A stretch of 64,000 nt of DNA from Thioalkalivibrio paradoxus ARh 1 (GCF_000227685.2 NZ_CP007029.1:462047-526046); one strand, 5' to 3'; shown: positions 1 through 8,537, counted from the stretch's first letter. A program made the numbers and translations. The notes: generated by a model not told the origin, from the sequence alone.

Positions 1-189
1 GTACCGCTGGCGGTAGACGATACGCTCATTCTCATCCAGTGCCGCGTAGATGTCGATGAAATCCAGGTATTTGAGCCGCCGCTCGGGGTCCGGTTCCAGG
101 TCGGTCAGCCCGCGTACTGCGTGGGCATAGACGTCTACCTTGTCCTTGGGACTGTAGGCCACAGAGTAGCCGTTCGGAATGGCCGACCG
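1..189 (-). CDS. Partial unrecognised protein, runs off left edge
   Basis: The minus-strand frame is open from 189 to the window edge and continues outside. The visible part is charged and reads as real protein, ending ...RRLKYLDFIDIYAAL DENE. No ATG is present. The only near-start is a GTG at 162, and the frame begins right after the vapC stop codon, so the N-terminus may be missing and this may be a fragment. The style resembles small cytosolic proteins associated with Rpn/PD-(D/E)XK nuclease families, but I cannot confirm that. No function is assigned. Confidence 0.4.
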
Positions 190-621
190 TTACTTCTCAG
201 CTGGCCGATTCGTCTGGAGCCAGTTCTCCACCCGCAGTCCGGGCACGCGCTGGAATTCTCGCTGGTTGTCGGTGACGACCGTGGCGCCGAGTGCCAAGGC
301 GTGCGCCGCGATCAGGAGGTCATTCGGGCCGATGGGCTGTCCGGTCTGCTCGAGTTGCAGACGGAGCCGCCCGTATTCGCGATCTGAGGGTAGGTCGAGC
401 GGCTCTACGCGCATGGCACCAAGGACCTTCTCCACCTGCTCCGTCAGCGCTACGGATCCCCGCTTCGCTGCACCGAACCGTAGTCCGGCAGCAGCGATGA
501 TGGAGGTGCAGACCGCGTGCTCACCGACCCTCTCGATCCCGCGTTTGACGATTCCCTGAGGGTGGCGCACCAGATCGGAGAGGATGTTGGTATCCAGTAG
601 GAAAAGCGGTGTGTCCGTCAC
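190..621 (-). CDS. vapC: VapC-type PIN-domain toxin, probably inactive
   Basis: A 143-residue PIN-domain protein of the VapC family, which are Mg-dependent RNases that cleave tRNA or rRNA. The N-terminal LLDTN motif carries D10, GPNDLLIAAHA carries D101 and VTDNQREF carries D118. The conserved glutamate of the second motif (normally ...ELxYG, about residue 46) is glycine here (AAGLRFG, codon GGA at 484-486). Three of the four metal-binding acids remain, so loss of activity is likely but unproven. The start overlaps the upstream antitoxin by 4 bases, the usual translational coupling in this family. Confidence 0.85.
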   Translation of the reverse strand: MTDTPLFLLDTNILSDLVRHPQGIVKRGIERVGEHAVCTSIIAAAGLRFGAAKRGSVALTEQVEKVLGAMRVEPLDLPSDREYGRLRLQLEQTGQPIGPNDLLIAAHALALGATVVTDNQREFQRVPGLRVENWLQTNRPAEK

Positions 622-857
622 AGGCGTACGTCGTCCAGCGCGCCGAGCCCGGAATCAATATTGGGGAACGCTTCTTCGAGATCGTGCAGTGTGGCCAGTG
701 TGGCAAGGAGTCCCTTGCGCCGGACGGGCTCGATCACGAGGCGGTCGTCTTCCCGATAGATGACGGCTTCTTCTGTGTCCAGTTCGAACTCCCGCGGAAT
801 CCGGACCGCTTGGTTACGGCCGTTGCGGAAGAGTCGGACATGACGGGTGGTTTCCAT
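618..857 (-). CDS. vapB: VapB-type antitoxin
   Basis: A 79-residue antitoxin with an AbrB/SpoVT-like N-terminus (RHVRLFRNGRNQAVRIP), which in this family binds DNA as a dimer. The C-terminal tail is acidic and probably wraps the toxin. I chose ATG 857 rather than the longer open frame because the homologous domain starts there and GAAGG lies about 7 bases upstream. It should autorepress the vapBC operon. Its partner toxin lacks one catalytic acid, so the antitoxin may persist as a regulator or as a relic. Confidence 0.85.
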   Translation of the reverse strand: METTRHVRLFRNGRNQAVRIPREFELDTEEAVIYREDDRLVIEPVRRKGLLATLATLHDLEEAFPNIDSGLGALDDVRL

Positions 858-1060
858 CTCGGCACCTTCGGAACCTCGGCATATGCTCAAGCATCTGCCA
901 TCACTCCGTCTTGCTGCAAGGGGCTGGGTCAAATTGCCCTCTTCCCTGCACGACGCATTACAGGGCGGGTGGCGATCGCACAAGGAGTTCAGTTCGGCCC
1001 TTGCAACAAGGGAAACGTCTGGGTGCTATAGTCCTACCACGCTGAATTCATGGTGGACTG

Positions 1061-1399
1061 ATGCCATCTCAAGCAACCGGCGCCAATGATCGGGGCCCGA
1101 TCTCCGCGTCGGATCGAGTGACGAGCCTGGCATCGGAGGCCGCGGGCATCATACGGGAGGAGCTCGGAGCGTCTTCTCGAATCCTCTGGTTCGGATCCTG
1201 GGTCAGGGGGGCCGCGCGGCCACATTCCGACATTGACCTGGCGGTCATCCCGCCGAAGGGCGTGACCAGCCGTGACTGGAGCCGCTTGCGCGAGCGAATC
1301 GAAGAGATCCCGACGTTGTTACAGCTTTGACCTGATCGATCTGACCGAGTCGAGCGAGGCACTGCGCTCGGAGATCGACAACACGGAGTCCCGGTGTGA
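1061..1399 (+). pseudogene. MntA-like nucleotidyltransferase antitoxin, double frameshift
   Basis: A minimal nucleotidyltransferase (MNT) domain of the kind that AMPylates HEPN/HepT toxins. GSWVRG (residues 45-50) followed by SDIDLAV (D57, D59) is the GSx10DxD catalytic signature. The frame stops at 1330 after IPTL because of an extra T in 'acgttgttacag'. Removing it restores YSFDLIDLTESSEALRSEID. A second shift near 1380 (one missing base) would restore the typical ending KHGVPV and a TGA at 1397-1399. It is therefore most likely a dead gene. A TATAGT at 1027-1032 may be its -10 box. Confidence 0.7.
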
Positions 1400-1530
1400 A
1401 TCCGCACCTTGGCAGTTTCAACAAGCCGCTGGATCGACTGGCGGAAGCTCGTGATGCTTCAGCCGCATGTACACAAAGGGGTCGCCCAGGAACCTGGGAG
1501 GACTCATGCGCTCCTTGCGCGAGCGGATAG
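1396..1530 (+). pseudogene. HepT/HEPN toxin remnant
   Basis: A GTG at 1396 overlaps the restored mntA stop as GTGA, the normal mnt-hepT coupling. The reading VNPHLGSFNKPLDRLAEARD resembles a HepT/DUF86 N-terminus (xFxKALxxLxEAL). Similarity then fades, and the frame ends after 44 codons without the HEPN RxxxxY/H motif. The toxin is truncated and probably non-functional. The stretch from 1530 to 1677 shows no recognisable gene and may be eroded remains of the rest. Confidence 0.4.
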
Positions 1531-1677
1531 CTGCAGAAAGTGGGTGTCCCGGAGTTGCCGCAGCTGGCCGTTTCCTTGGCGCGGATGTGTTGCGCGCGGG
1601 GGCAGCGCCCGAGCGCGCGGATCGGGGGCGCGGGTGCATCGTGCGAGGACGCCTTCCGCGGAACCCGACTTGCTGAT

Positions 1678-1699
1678 ATGGTACCGAATTCGATACCAT
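1678..1699. promoter_or_regulatory. Palindromic operator of the Phd/RelE-type module
   Basis: A 22-bp near-perfect palindrome: arms ATGGTA and TACCAT around a CGAATTCG core, with one mismatched base pair (two positions). It lies 36 bases upstream of the antitoxin start. TTGCTG at 1670-1675 and a weak -10 within 1693-1699 overlap it, which fits autorepression by the antitoxin or the toxin-antitoxin complex. Confidence 0.55.
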
Positions 1700-1735
1700 T
1701 TAGAGGTCGTAATTCAGTTACGCGGAGTGCGCCAA

Positions 1736-1996
1736 ATGACCCTGATGCCAGCGCAAGAGATCAAGCGTCGTGGAATATCCGCCGTTGACGAGGCGCTTGC
1801 GCTTGGACCCGTGCACATCATCAAGAACAACCAACCGCAGTATGTCGTACTGAGTGAGTCCGCCTATCGGGAACTGCTCGAGGCACAGGAAGAAGCGACC
1901 ATCGCGCGTGTTCGCGCATCGCTCGAGGACGCGGCTGCAGGCAGAGTGACCCGCCACGATTCCGCTGAAGCTTTGCTCAAACACCTGTCGGATTGA
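1736..1996 (+). CDS. Phd/YefM-like antitoxin
   Basis: An 86-residue antitoxin. IKRRGISAVDEAL and the segment around HIIKNNQPQYVVLSESAYRELLE match the prevent-host-death pattern: a DNA-binding N-terminal fold and a helical, charged toxin-binding tail. ATG 1736 follows GGAG at a suitable distance and excludes the long spurious upstream frame. Its stop overlaps the start region of the downstream toxin. The palindrome at 1678-1699 is the expected operator. It appears intact. Confidence 0.85.
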   Translation: MTLMPAQEIKRRGISAVDEALALGPVHIIKNNQPQYVVLSESAYRELLEAQEEATIARVRASLEDAAAGRVTRHDSAEALLKHLSD

Positions 1997-2280
1997 AGCC
2001 GATGCCGTGGGTTCTCCAGACCATGGCTGCATTTGATCGGCAGGCACGCAAGTTCCTCAAACGGCATCCCGACCTTCGGGCGCGCCTGGCTGACGTGCTG
2101 GTCTTACGGGAGCAAGATCCTTTTGCCCCGTCACTCCGGCTACACGCGTTGACTGGAAAGCTCGAAGGTCTGCAGGCTGTGCGCATCAACTACAGCAACC
2201 GGGTGGTCCTCCGACTACAGATCGAGGGACAAGAGATTCTTCTGCTCGATATCGGTAGCCATGACGCTGTCTATCGTTAA
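1993..2280 (+). CDS. RelE/YafQ-family mRNA interferase toxin
   Basis: A toxin of up to 95 residues with the RelE/ParE fold pattern: an N-terminal helix pair (FDRQARKFLKRHPDLRARL), the basic LxGKLxGLxAVRINYSNRVVLRL sheet, and the C-terminal LLDIGSHDAVYR. YafQ/RelE toxins cleave mRNA in the ribosomal A site, and the terminal His/Tyr region fits catalysis. The start is either TTG 1993, overlapping the antitoxin stop by 4 bases, or ATG 2002. The second gives a more family-typical N-terminus (MPWVL). The gene looks intact. Confidence 0.85.
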   Translation: MKPMPWVLQTMAAFDRQARKFLKRHPDLRARLADVLVLREQDPFAPSLRLHALTGKLEGLQAVRINYSNRVVLRLQIEGQEILLLDIGSHDAVYR

Positions 2281-2348
2281 CAACGGCAACCTAGGGCCTC
2301 TCCAACCGCTCCGTATGTTCGCATGCTAGACCTGACCCCGTTCCTTCC

Positions 2349-2522
2349 GCGGAGCGTGCCTTCAGGTAGGTCTCCGGGGTGGTTGGGTATTGTGGTATAG
2401 GCTCTTGTTGCTGGGTTGTACCAGATCTCGTGGGAGCCGGCCGCCTGACGATCGAATTCGAATCCCAGCTTTTTCAGCCGCTTGGTGACCTCCCGCTATC
2501 GAAAGCCACCCAGGCGCCCCAT
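2349..2522 (-). pseudogene. hicA: HicA toxin remnant with nonsense codon
   Basis: ATG 2522 directly follows the hicB stop. Translation gives MGRLGGFR, then an in-frame TAG at 2498-2496, then a clear HicA body: EVTKRLKKLGFEF, the catalytic-His segment GSHEIWYNP and TTIPNHPGDLPEGTLR. The expected last 10-15 residues (AILKQAGI-like) are missing and replaced by unrelated sequence. The stop codon, the truncation and the absence of another start make this a dead mRNA-interferase gene. Confidence 0.8.
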
Positions 2523-2753
2523 TCAGCCTCCCACCACCAGCGGGTAGTCGAAGGAGTCGCCGGCCGCCCTGAGCCCGATCGACTCGTTGCGCTCGGCACG
2601 CGCCTCGATGAGCCGCCGTGCCACGTCGCGCGCAATCTCCAGCGTTTCCGCAACAGTCCGCCCCTGCGCCACGAGCCCGGGTACTTCATCGGATGTGGCC
2701 AGGTAGTAGCCCTCGGGCAATTTCTCTACGTGCAGGTTGATGATCTGTTCCAT
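2523..2753 (-). CDS. hicB: HicB-like antitoxin
   Basis: A 76-residue HicB antitoxin with the partially degraded RNase H-like fold: YYLATSDEVPGLVAQGRTVAETLEIARDVARRLIEAR. ATG 2753 is preferred because the longer open frame upstream runs into the repeat unit at 2785. The order hicB then hicA, with no gap, is one of the two known arrangements. The partner toxin is disrupted, so this antitoxin appears orphaned. Confidence 0.8.
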   Translation of the reverse strand: MEQIINLHVEKLPEGYYLATSDEVPGLVAQGRTVAETLEIARDVARRLIEARAERNESIGLRAAGDSFDYPLVVGG

Positions 2754-2784
2754 GCGCAAAGCTCCTGGGGCAGCATGCTCGGAG

Positions 2785-2980
2785 GTTAGCGTGAAAGTCA
2801 CGGCCTGTCTCGTGTCCCGGGCGACCCGTAGGGCGGAATAGCGCAGCGTCATCCGCCGCTCGGCGTTCGTGCCTGCTTGGCGCCTGCGGCAACCCCGGCG
2901 CCAGCTGGCGGATGACGGCCTTCGGCCTTTTCCGCCCTACGCCTCTTTCATCATCAGGGGTGGCTGCCCGGGCCATGACA
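2785..2980 (+). repeat. Composite palindromic repeat, copy A
   Basis: A 196-bp unit. It starts GTTAGCGTGAAAGTCACGG. The palindromic core has arms CCGTAGGGCGGAA...CGTCATCCGCC and GGCGGATGACG...TTTTCCGCCCTACG. It continues CTCTTTCATCATC and ends before the next GTTAGCGTG. It is in tandem with copy B. Open frames inside it are a by-product of base composition. Confidence 0.9.
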
Positions 2981-3121
2981 GTTAGCGTGAAAGAACCCGC
3001 GGCGCGCGTCCGGGGTGACCCGTAGGGCGGAATAGCGCAGCGTCATCCGCCGCTCGGCGTTCGCACCTCCCCGGCGCCTGCGGCAACCCCGGCGCCAGCT
3101 GGCGGATGACGGCCTTCGGCC

Positions 3122-3692
<571 letters not shown>

Positions 3693-4056
3693 GACCCGTG
3701 GGCAGCTCCCGGGGGTTGGCTTCTTGCCTCGGTTTGGCCGCCAGCCGTTGACAGCCCGTAAGCGTTGCACGTGGCGCCGCTCCTCAATCTGGCCGTAGAG
3801 CACGCTGATTCCGTCACCCCGGCTCTCCACTTCCGCACGTCATCGGGCCGGAACGAAACGGAGGGCCTGACTAACGCGCGCAGCGAGTGATCCACTGAGG
3901 TGGGGGCGGCCATCAGCACGCGTGGGGGCTCCTTCCGTGGAAGGGGGGCTGCGGAAAGGCAGCGCGACCGGCAGCCGGCGTTCCAGCAATGTGGCTGTAA
4001 CAGAGAATCGTACCCGTCGGTGGCTTGCACCGGTACGGTGGGGCGACGCTGCGCAA
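3693..4056. other. Gene-free stretch before the transposase 3' end
   Basis: No convincing coding frame on either strand. A hairpin lies at 4009-4037 (CGTACC pairs with GGTACG, and GGTG with CACC), 20 bases beyond the transposase stop. It could be the transposase terminator or the downstream end of the transposase unit. Confidence 0.5.
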
Positions 4057-5232
4057 TCAGGCCGCCTTGCGCTCAAACAGCGCGCGGGCGGCACCCATGC
4101 CGCGCAGGAAGGCGACGTTGCGCGCCACGCAGTGCGCGGTGAGGTGCTCCGGTGTGCCGATCGCCGTGCTGAACAAGTCCAGCATCCGCGCGGCGGTGGC
4201 GATGAACTGCTCGGGATCGATGTTCAATCGCTCCAGGATCCGCGGCGTCTCGCCGGGGATGTACCCGCGCTTGTCCTCGCGGATCACCCGTCCGGTGCTG
4301 TCCACCAGTTCCAGGTAATCGTCGAAGGCAAAGGGGATCGCCGCCGCCATGCGGCCGGTGGCATCGAAGGGCATCAGCGGTGCGCGCGGCAGGGCGTTGA
4401 GGTGGGCTTCGAGCGGGTGCATGGAGCGCGGTTCCACCGTGCCGGATGGCGGTACATCGCCCGGCCTTGGCGTTCCGTTCCCAGCCGTTTCCACGGCTAC
4501 CTCTAGAGGCGTGTCGTCCGTCTCCGGGATCGCGTCGTCGCCTCCCACAACCTCGGCAGCTAAAGGCGTGGATTCGTCCTCAGCCGCACCCGCCTTGTGC
4601 AGGCGCTCGGCAATCGAGGTAAACGCGGAATCCTCCGGAACCGTCGCCAGCCGCGCCCGAATCGGATTCAGATCCACATACGCCATCGCCGTCAGCACCG
4701 CGGCTTCATCGAGCAGCGCGTGGCTCTTGAACCGCCCCTCCCAGAACCGGCCCGTGACTCCGTCCTCGGCATTCGCCATCCGCGAGATCGATTCGTTCAA
4801 CACCCGCATGTACCAGGACAGGTCCCCCAGTCGCGCACGGTAGGTCGCAGCCCAACCCTGCACCGCCTCGAGCTGCGCCTCGACCATACCCGCGCCGCCA
4901 TCCCGCAAATACTGCTGAACCAGCTCCGGGCCGGTGTAGAGTTTGGTCCAGCGCCGAAGCACCTCGTCGTTCGACCACGCCTGGGCCCGCTCCGCATCGA
5001 CGCGCACGACTTGATGGAAGTGGTTCGACATCACGGCATACGCCGCTACATCGACCGCAAACACCCCGGCCAACTGCTCCATGCGCGCCACGATCCAGCC
5101 GCGCCGGTGCTCGAAGTTGCGCCCGGTCGCCCGATCCTCGCCACACAGAAACGCCCGGCGGACACAGCGGGAGATCACGTGGTACCAGGGCGTGGCGTCC
5201 AGGCTGACCAGGGCCGAGCGGGGGTAGGGCAT
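4057..5232 (-). mobile_element. REP-associated tyrosine (Y1/IS200-like) transposase
   Basis: A 391-residue HUH single-strand transposase of the RAYT type. N-terminal WYHVISRCVRRAFLC is followed by the metal-binding SNHFHQVV (H71, H73). A tyrosine in WYMRVLNES (about Y141) fits the nucleophile. The conserved GRFWEGRFKS and AYVDLNPIRA blocks follow at 161-193. Residues after about 200 form a proline/acidic-rich extension not usual in short IS200 enzymes. ATG 5232 has GGAG upstream. Such single-copy enzymes nick and join REP-type palindromes. The repeats at 5264-5426 and 6402-6494 are candidate substrates. Confidence 0.85.
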
Positions 5233-5263
5233 GGCGGGTCTCCGGGGCGGGAGCTTTGATGGT

Positions 5264-5426
5264 GCTGAAGAGGATGCCAGAGCGCGGTGGAAGAGTCCAT
5301 CGGAGTGAGTGTCGAATAGTCCTCGGAGTGAGTGTCCAATTTCTTGGAGTGAGTGTCCAATTACTTCATTATGGAGTGAGTGTCCAATTACTTCATTATG
5401 GAGTGAGTGTCCAATTACTTCATTAC
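5264..5426 (+). repeat. GGAGTGAGTGTCC repeats upstream of transposase
   Basis: Five copies of GGAGTGAGTGTC at 5302, 5325, 5346, 5373 and 5400. The last three form an exact 27-bp tandem (GGAGTGAGTGTCCAATTACT plus TCATTAT). The block from 5264 (GAGGATGCCAGAGCG) to 5313 is similar to 6450-6494. The repeats sit at the 5' flank of the transposase and may be its recognition sequences. Confidence 0.8.
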
Positions 5427-5471
5427 TTGATTACTTGCCTAGTGTCCAAATTAAGGAATTAAGGTAAGGCG

Positions 5472-5894
5472 TTACAACAGGGTGGCGTTGACGCCCAAGG
5501 GTTCTGCTGCAGCCACGAGCGTCTTGTCGAGAGAGCAAAGGTTCAGGCCGTGGTTGTACGCAATTGCCAGGTGAAGGGCGTCGCCAGCGCGCAGCCCGGA
5601 GGTATGGGCGTCGGCGAAATGGGCAGCGGTGCGGTAGTCCATGGATGAGACCGACAGCGTCGAGAGAGATGATTCCCGTAACGCCGCAAATGCACCAAGC
5701 ACGGTCGCCCTTTCACCGGGTGTTAGGATCGCCATGCGGACCTTCATGGACAGGGCGGCGGAGAACTCGGTCAGTACCCAATCACTGACGCGCAGCGAAT
5801 CCGCGTCCTGTCGCGCCAGCCAATCCTGCATATCCTCGGTGCGAGGCTCTCGGGTGAGAGCTGCGACCAGAATGCTGGTGTCCAAATAGCGCAT
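5472..5894 (-). CDS. vapC: PIN-domain (VapC-type) toxin
   Basis: A 140-residue PIN-domain RNase with all four acidic positions: D5 (YLDTSILV), E43 (TEFSAAL), D105 (RAGDALHLA) and D123 (SLDKTL). It is therefore probably active, unlike the copy at 190-621. It overlaps the upstream Phd-type antitoxin by one base (TGATG). The strip of low-GC sequence just downstream (5340-5470) belongs to the transposase-associated repeats. Confidence 0.88.
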   Translation of the reverse strand: MRYLDTSILVAALTREPRTEDMQDWLARQDADSLRVSDWVLTEFSAALSMKVRMAILTPGERATVLGAFAALRESSLSTLSVSSMDYRTAAHFADAHTSGLRAGDALHLAIAYNHGLNLCSLDKTLVAAAEPLGVNATLL

Positions 5895-6136
5895 CAGTAG
5901 CGGGCGTCCTCGCGCATACGCCGGAGGAAGGTCTCATCCGTGAAGTTGCGCTGGGCATCCGTAACGGCGCGGAGGGCGGTTGCGTCAATGGGCTTTTTCG
6001 GTGCGGCGACGCTGGAAAGGCGCACCACGGCCTTGCCCCGCTTGGTGATCAGGATGGATTCACCTGCAGCGGCCCGCTCGGCAAGCTCGCTCAAGTGGGC
6101 CTTGGCGTTGGCGAGACTGATCGTCGACTCTGGCAT
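5894..6136 (-). CDS. Phd/YefM-family antitoxin
   Basis: An 80-residue antitoxin: TISLANAKAHLSELAERAAAGESILITKRGKAVVRL is the Phd/YefM DNA-binding domain. The tail DATALRAVTDAQRNFTDETFLRRMRED binds the PIN toxin. It pairs with the following PIN toxin by a 1-base overlap. A perfect palindrome and a TACAAT -10 box lie directly upstream (6148-6173), consistent with autorepression. Confidence 0.88.
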   Translation of the reverse strand: MPESTISLANAKAHLSELAERAAAGESILITKRGKAVVRLSSVAAPKKPIDATALRAVTDAQRNFTDETFLRRMREDARY

Positions 6137-6147
6137 TTGATGCTCTC

Positions 6148-6173
6148 ATGACCATGTAGATGGTCATATTGTA
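6148..6173 (-). promoter_or_regulatory. Operator palindrome and -10 box of phd-vapC
   Basis: ATGACCAT-GTAG-ATGGTCAT at 6148-6167 is a perfect 8-bp inverted repeat 11 bases from the antitoxin ATG. On the minus strand it is preceded immediately by TACAAT (6173-6168), a near-consensus -10 hexamer. Repressor bound here would block the start site. Confidence 0.65.
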
Positions 6174-6629
6174 CCTCAATGGCAGCCGTGCCCGAAAGCG
6201 CGGGGGCCGGATTCGGGGCGTCCGGCTGGCTCTATCCGAGAATCCCCCCTTATGTCAAGAAAGTGGCTGTCCCGGGGTCCTGACACTGGCGTCAGCACCG
6301 GGTTGGCAACTCTGCCGGCACGGTCTGCGGTTGCGAACGATCTGAGTGTGGAATGGGGTTCTTCGCCCCAAAAACGTTCCCGCACGCCGCGAAGAGCAAT
6401 CGGAGTGAGTGTCCAAGCGAACCGTGAACCGTGACGGTGTTCCTGCTGCGGAGGATGGCAGAGCGGGGTGCCGCGGTCCATCGGAGTGAGTGTCCCAACC
6501 TAGCCGCGCCCCGTGAGCCGCAAGCGGAAGAACCAAAAACACTGGCTGCCCCGGAGGAGCGGGTTGAGCGAGCGGATACGTCCAGCCTCCGGACGTATCC
6601 ACCCTATGCTCGGTGACGACATACCTCTC
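6174..6629. repeat. Gene-free region with second GGAGTGAGTGTCC locus
   Basis: No supported gene. GGAGTGAGTGTCC occurs at 6402 and 6483. The stretch 6450-6494 (GAGGATGGCAGAGCGG ... TCCATCGGAGTGAGTGTCC) matches the 5' flank of the transposase 1.2 kb away. It is likely a dispersed copy of the transposase-linked repeat. Confidence 0.65.
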
Positions 6630-8513
6630 TTAGTCGGTCAAGTCAGGGCAGGGGTCACCCTGTCCTGCCGTACGATGCACCGCGATGTTCAGAGTTACCT
6701 CGCTGACGTTCACGTTGGCCAGCGACACGGTCGACGATGTGTGGCCAGTAACCACCGCTGGCTCGGCTTGAGTTTCACAAATGGCATTTTGATTTCCCAT
6801 GGCCAGTGTCATGATCCCTGCCCAGCTGTCCGTCCACTCTGAGGTGAAGCACGTGTACTTGTAGGTGAAGGTGTCTACTTGCTCGAAACTCGCGCACGAG
6901 GCCTCCTCGATCGACACGCCGGTCACATCGGTTTGGCCTTGAGTCGAGCTGCGCTCGATGATGCCACTGATCTTCGTGTTCTGGACCGGAGGTGCCTCCG
7001 ACAGTGTGAAATCGTTCCCGGCCGAATCATCGCTCAGGCCCTCGAACTCATAATATAAGGGCTCTGCGATGTGGTTGGTGTTGATGCGTACGTACCCCGA
7101 CCAGGAGACGCCGGTAAACCGGATCACGCAGGAATAGGCGCTGTTCTCGATCACGCATTGGCCGTTGTCAGCCACTACCTTGGTCGCTCCAAGGTCGAGC
7201 TCCCCATGGATAATGTCGCCGGCGATCGTGATCTCCTCGCTCTCGACCGGGGGCGAACCCACGGGCCAGATCGGGGGGCAGGCATACGACGAGCCTCGGC
7301 CCTCGGTCAGGCAGAAGCGCTTGCCCTGGTTGCCGACGAATAGGCCGTGCTCTGCGTCATAGGGATCGGGATACGCCCGCAGCTGTGCATAGCAATCCGA
7401 ATCGTCCGGCTGGCCAGTAATCCTAACTACCAAGAAATCGTGGGAACCCAGAACTTCGCCGCTGAGAATGCCAACGGAGTAGTATACCGGCTCACCGTCT
7501 GCATCGATTTCCCCGATGTCCTCGAACCCCCTATATGTGCGGAGGCGGCCCAGCTGCGGGTGGCGGCTGGTGTCTTGAGAGGTGACCTCTGCTTCGGGGT
7601 CGCCAACGCAGAATTCGTCGTTCTGACCAATGCCGTCCGTTCGATAGATGTCAATGTTGCCGTGCCAGTCACCGCCGACATAACAGCGATACCAGAGGAA
7701 TTGATACTTGATGTTGCTGTCCGGTGGGACGTTGCCGACGGCGAAGACGTTTTCGGCCGGGATGGTCGTTGTGCAATAGCCTTCCGCGGACACGATCATG
7801 CGTACCACGTCGGGGTCCGGGGATGCTCCCTTTATGAAAACGCGTCCCTCGATCGTCGAAAAGGCCGTTCCATCCTTGATCTCAAGCAACACGTCACCCG
7901 TGGCCTGATCGATCAGTTCCGTTGCGCCCGACGCGCCCGTATGGGTTCTCGTTCCGTCCCCGATTCCATCCGGGTTCACGTTCATGTCGCCCACGTCGGT
8001 ATCAGGGCCGTAGCTTCGGCCCACGACTTGTTCCGCTCTGCCCGACGGCCCCGCGATCATGCCGCCCCCGGGGAGGCCACCCTCGGCAATGGCGGCGCTG
8101 AGGGTCGGATGGTCGCAGACGACTTCGGTCGTTACGTCCACCGAGTGCGAGGCGTTCTTGGCATCCACCCAGCTTGCGGTGACCTGTACTTGGTAGTGGT
8201 CTTCGCTTAGTTTTTTGATCTCGGTTTTTCGCTCGATGGACGCGTTGGCGAAAACTACGGGCTCCTCGGTGCCCTCAAAGCTGGCCTTGAGAGCGTCGCA
8301 CTGGATCGTGCCCAGTGCCTGCGTGCGAATCTGCTCCGCGCGGGAAGCGGCGAATTGCACGGCTTCTGTGCGTGCCTTCGATTCTCCGGTGCTCGAAATC
8401 AGGTCGCCATAGAATCGCGCCAGTGCCAGCAACCCCAGCGACACGACCACGAGCGCGATCAATGCCTCCATCAGGGTTATGCCACGGATCCTGCCGAAAA
8501 GTCGGGTGTTCAT
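6630..8513 (-). CDS. Very long type IV minor pilin (PilV-like N-terminus)
   Basis: 627 residues. The N-terminus RIRG-ITLMEALIALVVVSL is a prepilin signal: cleavage after G11, Glu at +5, then one hydrophobic helix to about residue 35. Typical PilV proteins are about 150-200 residues. Here the remainder is an extended extracellular part rich in Asp, Gly, Thr and scattered cysteines, with no domain I can name. It is last in the fimT-pilW-pilX order, where many genomes carry the large tip protein PilY1. It may be a tip adhesin or pseudopilin with an enlarged head. Confidence 0.75.
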   Translation of the reverse strand: MNTRLFGRIRGITLMEALIALVVVSLGLLALARFYGDLISSTGESKARTEAVQFAASRAEQIRTQALGTIQCDALKASFEGTEEPVVFANASIERKTEIKKLSEDHYQVQVTASWVDAKNASHSVDVTTEVVCDHPTLSAAIAEGGLPGGGMIAGPSGRAEQVVGRSYGPDTDVGDMNVNPDGIGDGTRTHTGASGATELIDQATGDVLLEIKDGTAFSTIEGRVFIKGASPDPDVVRMIVSAEGYCTTTIPAENVFAVGNVPPDSNIKYQFLWYRCYVGGDWHGNIDIYRTDGIGQNDEFCVGDPEAEVTSQDTSRHPQLGRLRTYRGFEDIGEIDADGEPVYYSVGILSGEVLGSHDFLVVRITGQPDDSDCYAQLRAYPDPYDAEHGLFVGNQGKRFCLTEGRGSSYACPPIWPVGSPPVESEEITIAGDIIHGELDLGATKVVADNGQCVIENSAYSCVIRFTGVSWSGYVRINTNHIAEPLYYEFEGLSDDSAGNDFTLSEAPPVQNTKISGIIERSSTQGQTDVTGVSIEEASCASFEQVDTFTYKYTCFTSEWTDSWAGIMTLAMGNQNAICETQAEPAVVTGHTSSTVSLANVNVSEVTLNIAVHRTAGQGDPCPDLTD

Positions 8514-8537
8514 TGAGCGATCCTCTTAAACAACTGC

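Noticed and set aside
1409-1735. Open frame reading into the Phd-type antitoxin from 1409
   Set aside because: The upstream part is Arg/Ser-rich and crosses the operator; ATG 1736 has the ribosome site.
2281-2348. GGGGTCAGGTCTAGCATGCGA-like sequence beyond hicA as a mobile-element end
   Set aside because: Similar motifs often appear near transposase remnants, but nothing here supports an element.
5302-5426. Short tandem repeats as a possible CRISPR array
   Set aside because: Units are directly adjacent with no unique spacers, and no cas genes are present. The same applies to 42442-42547.
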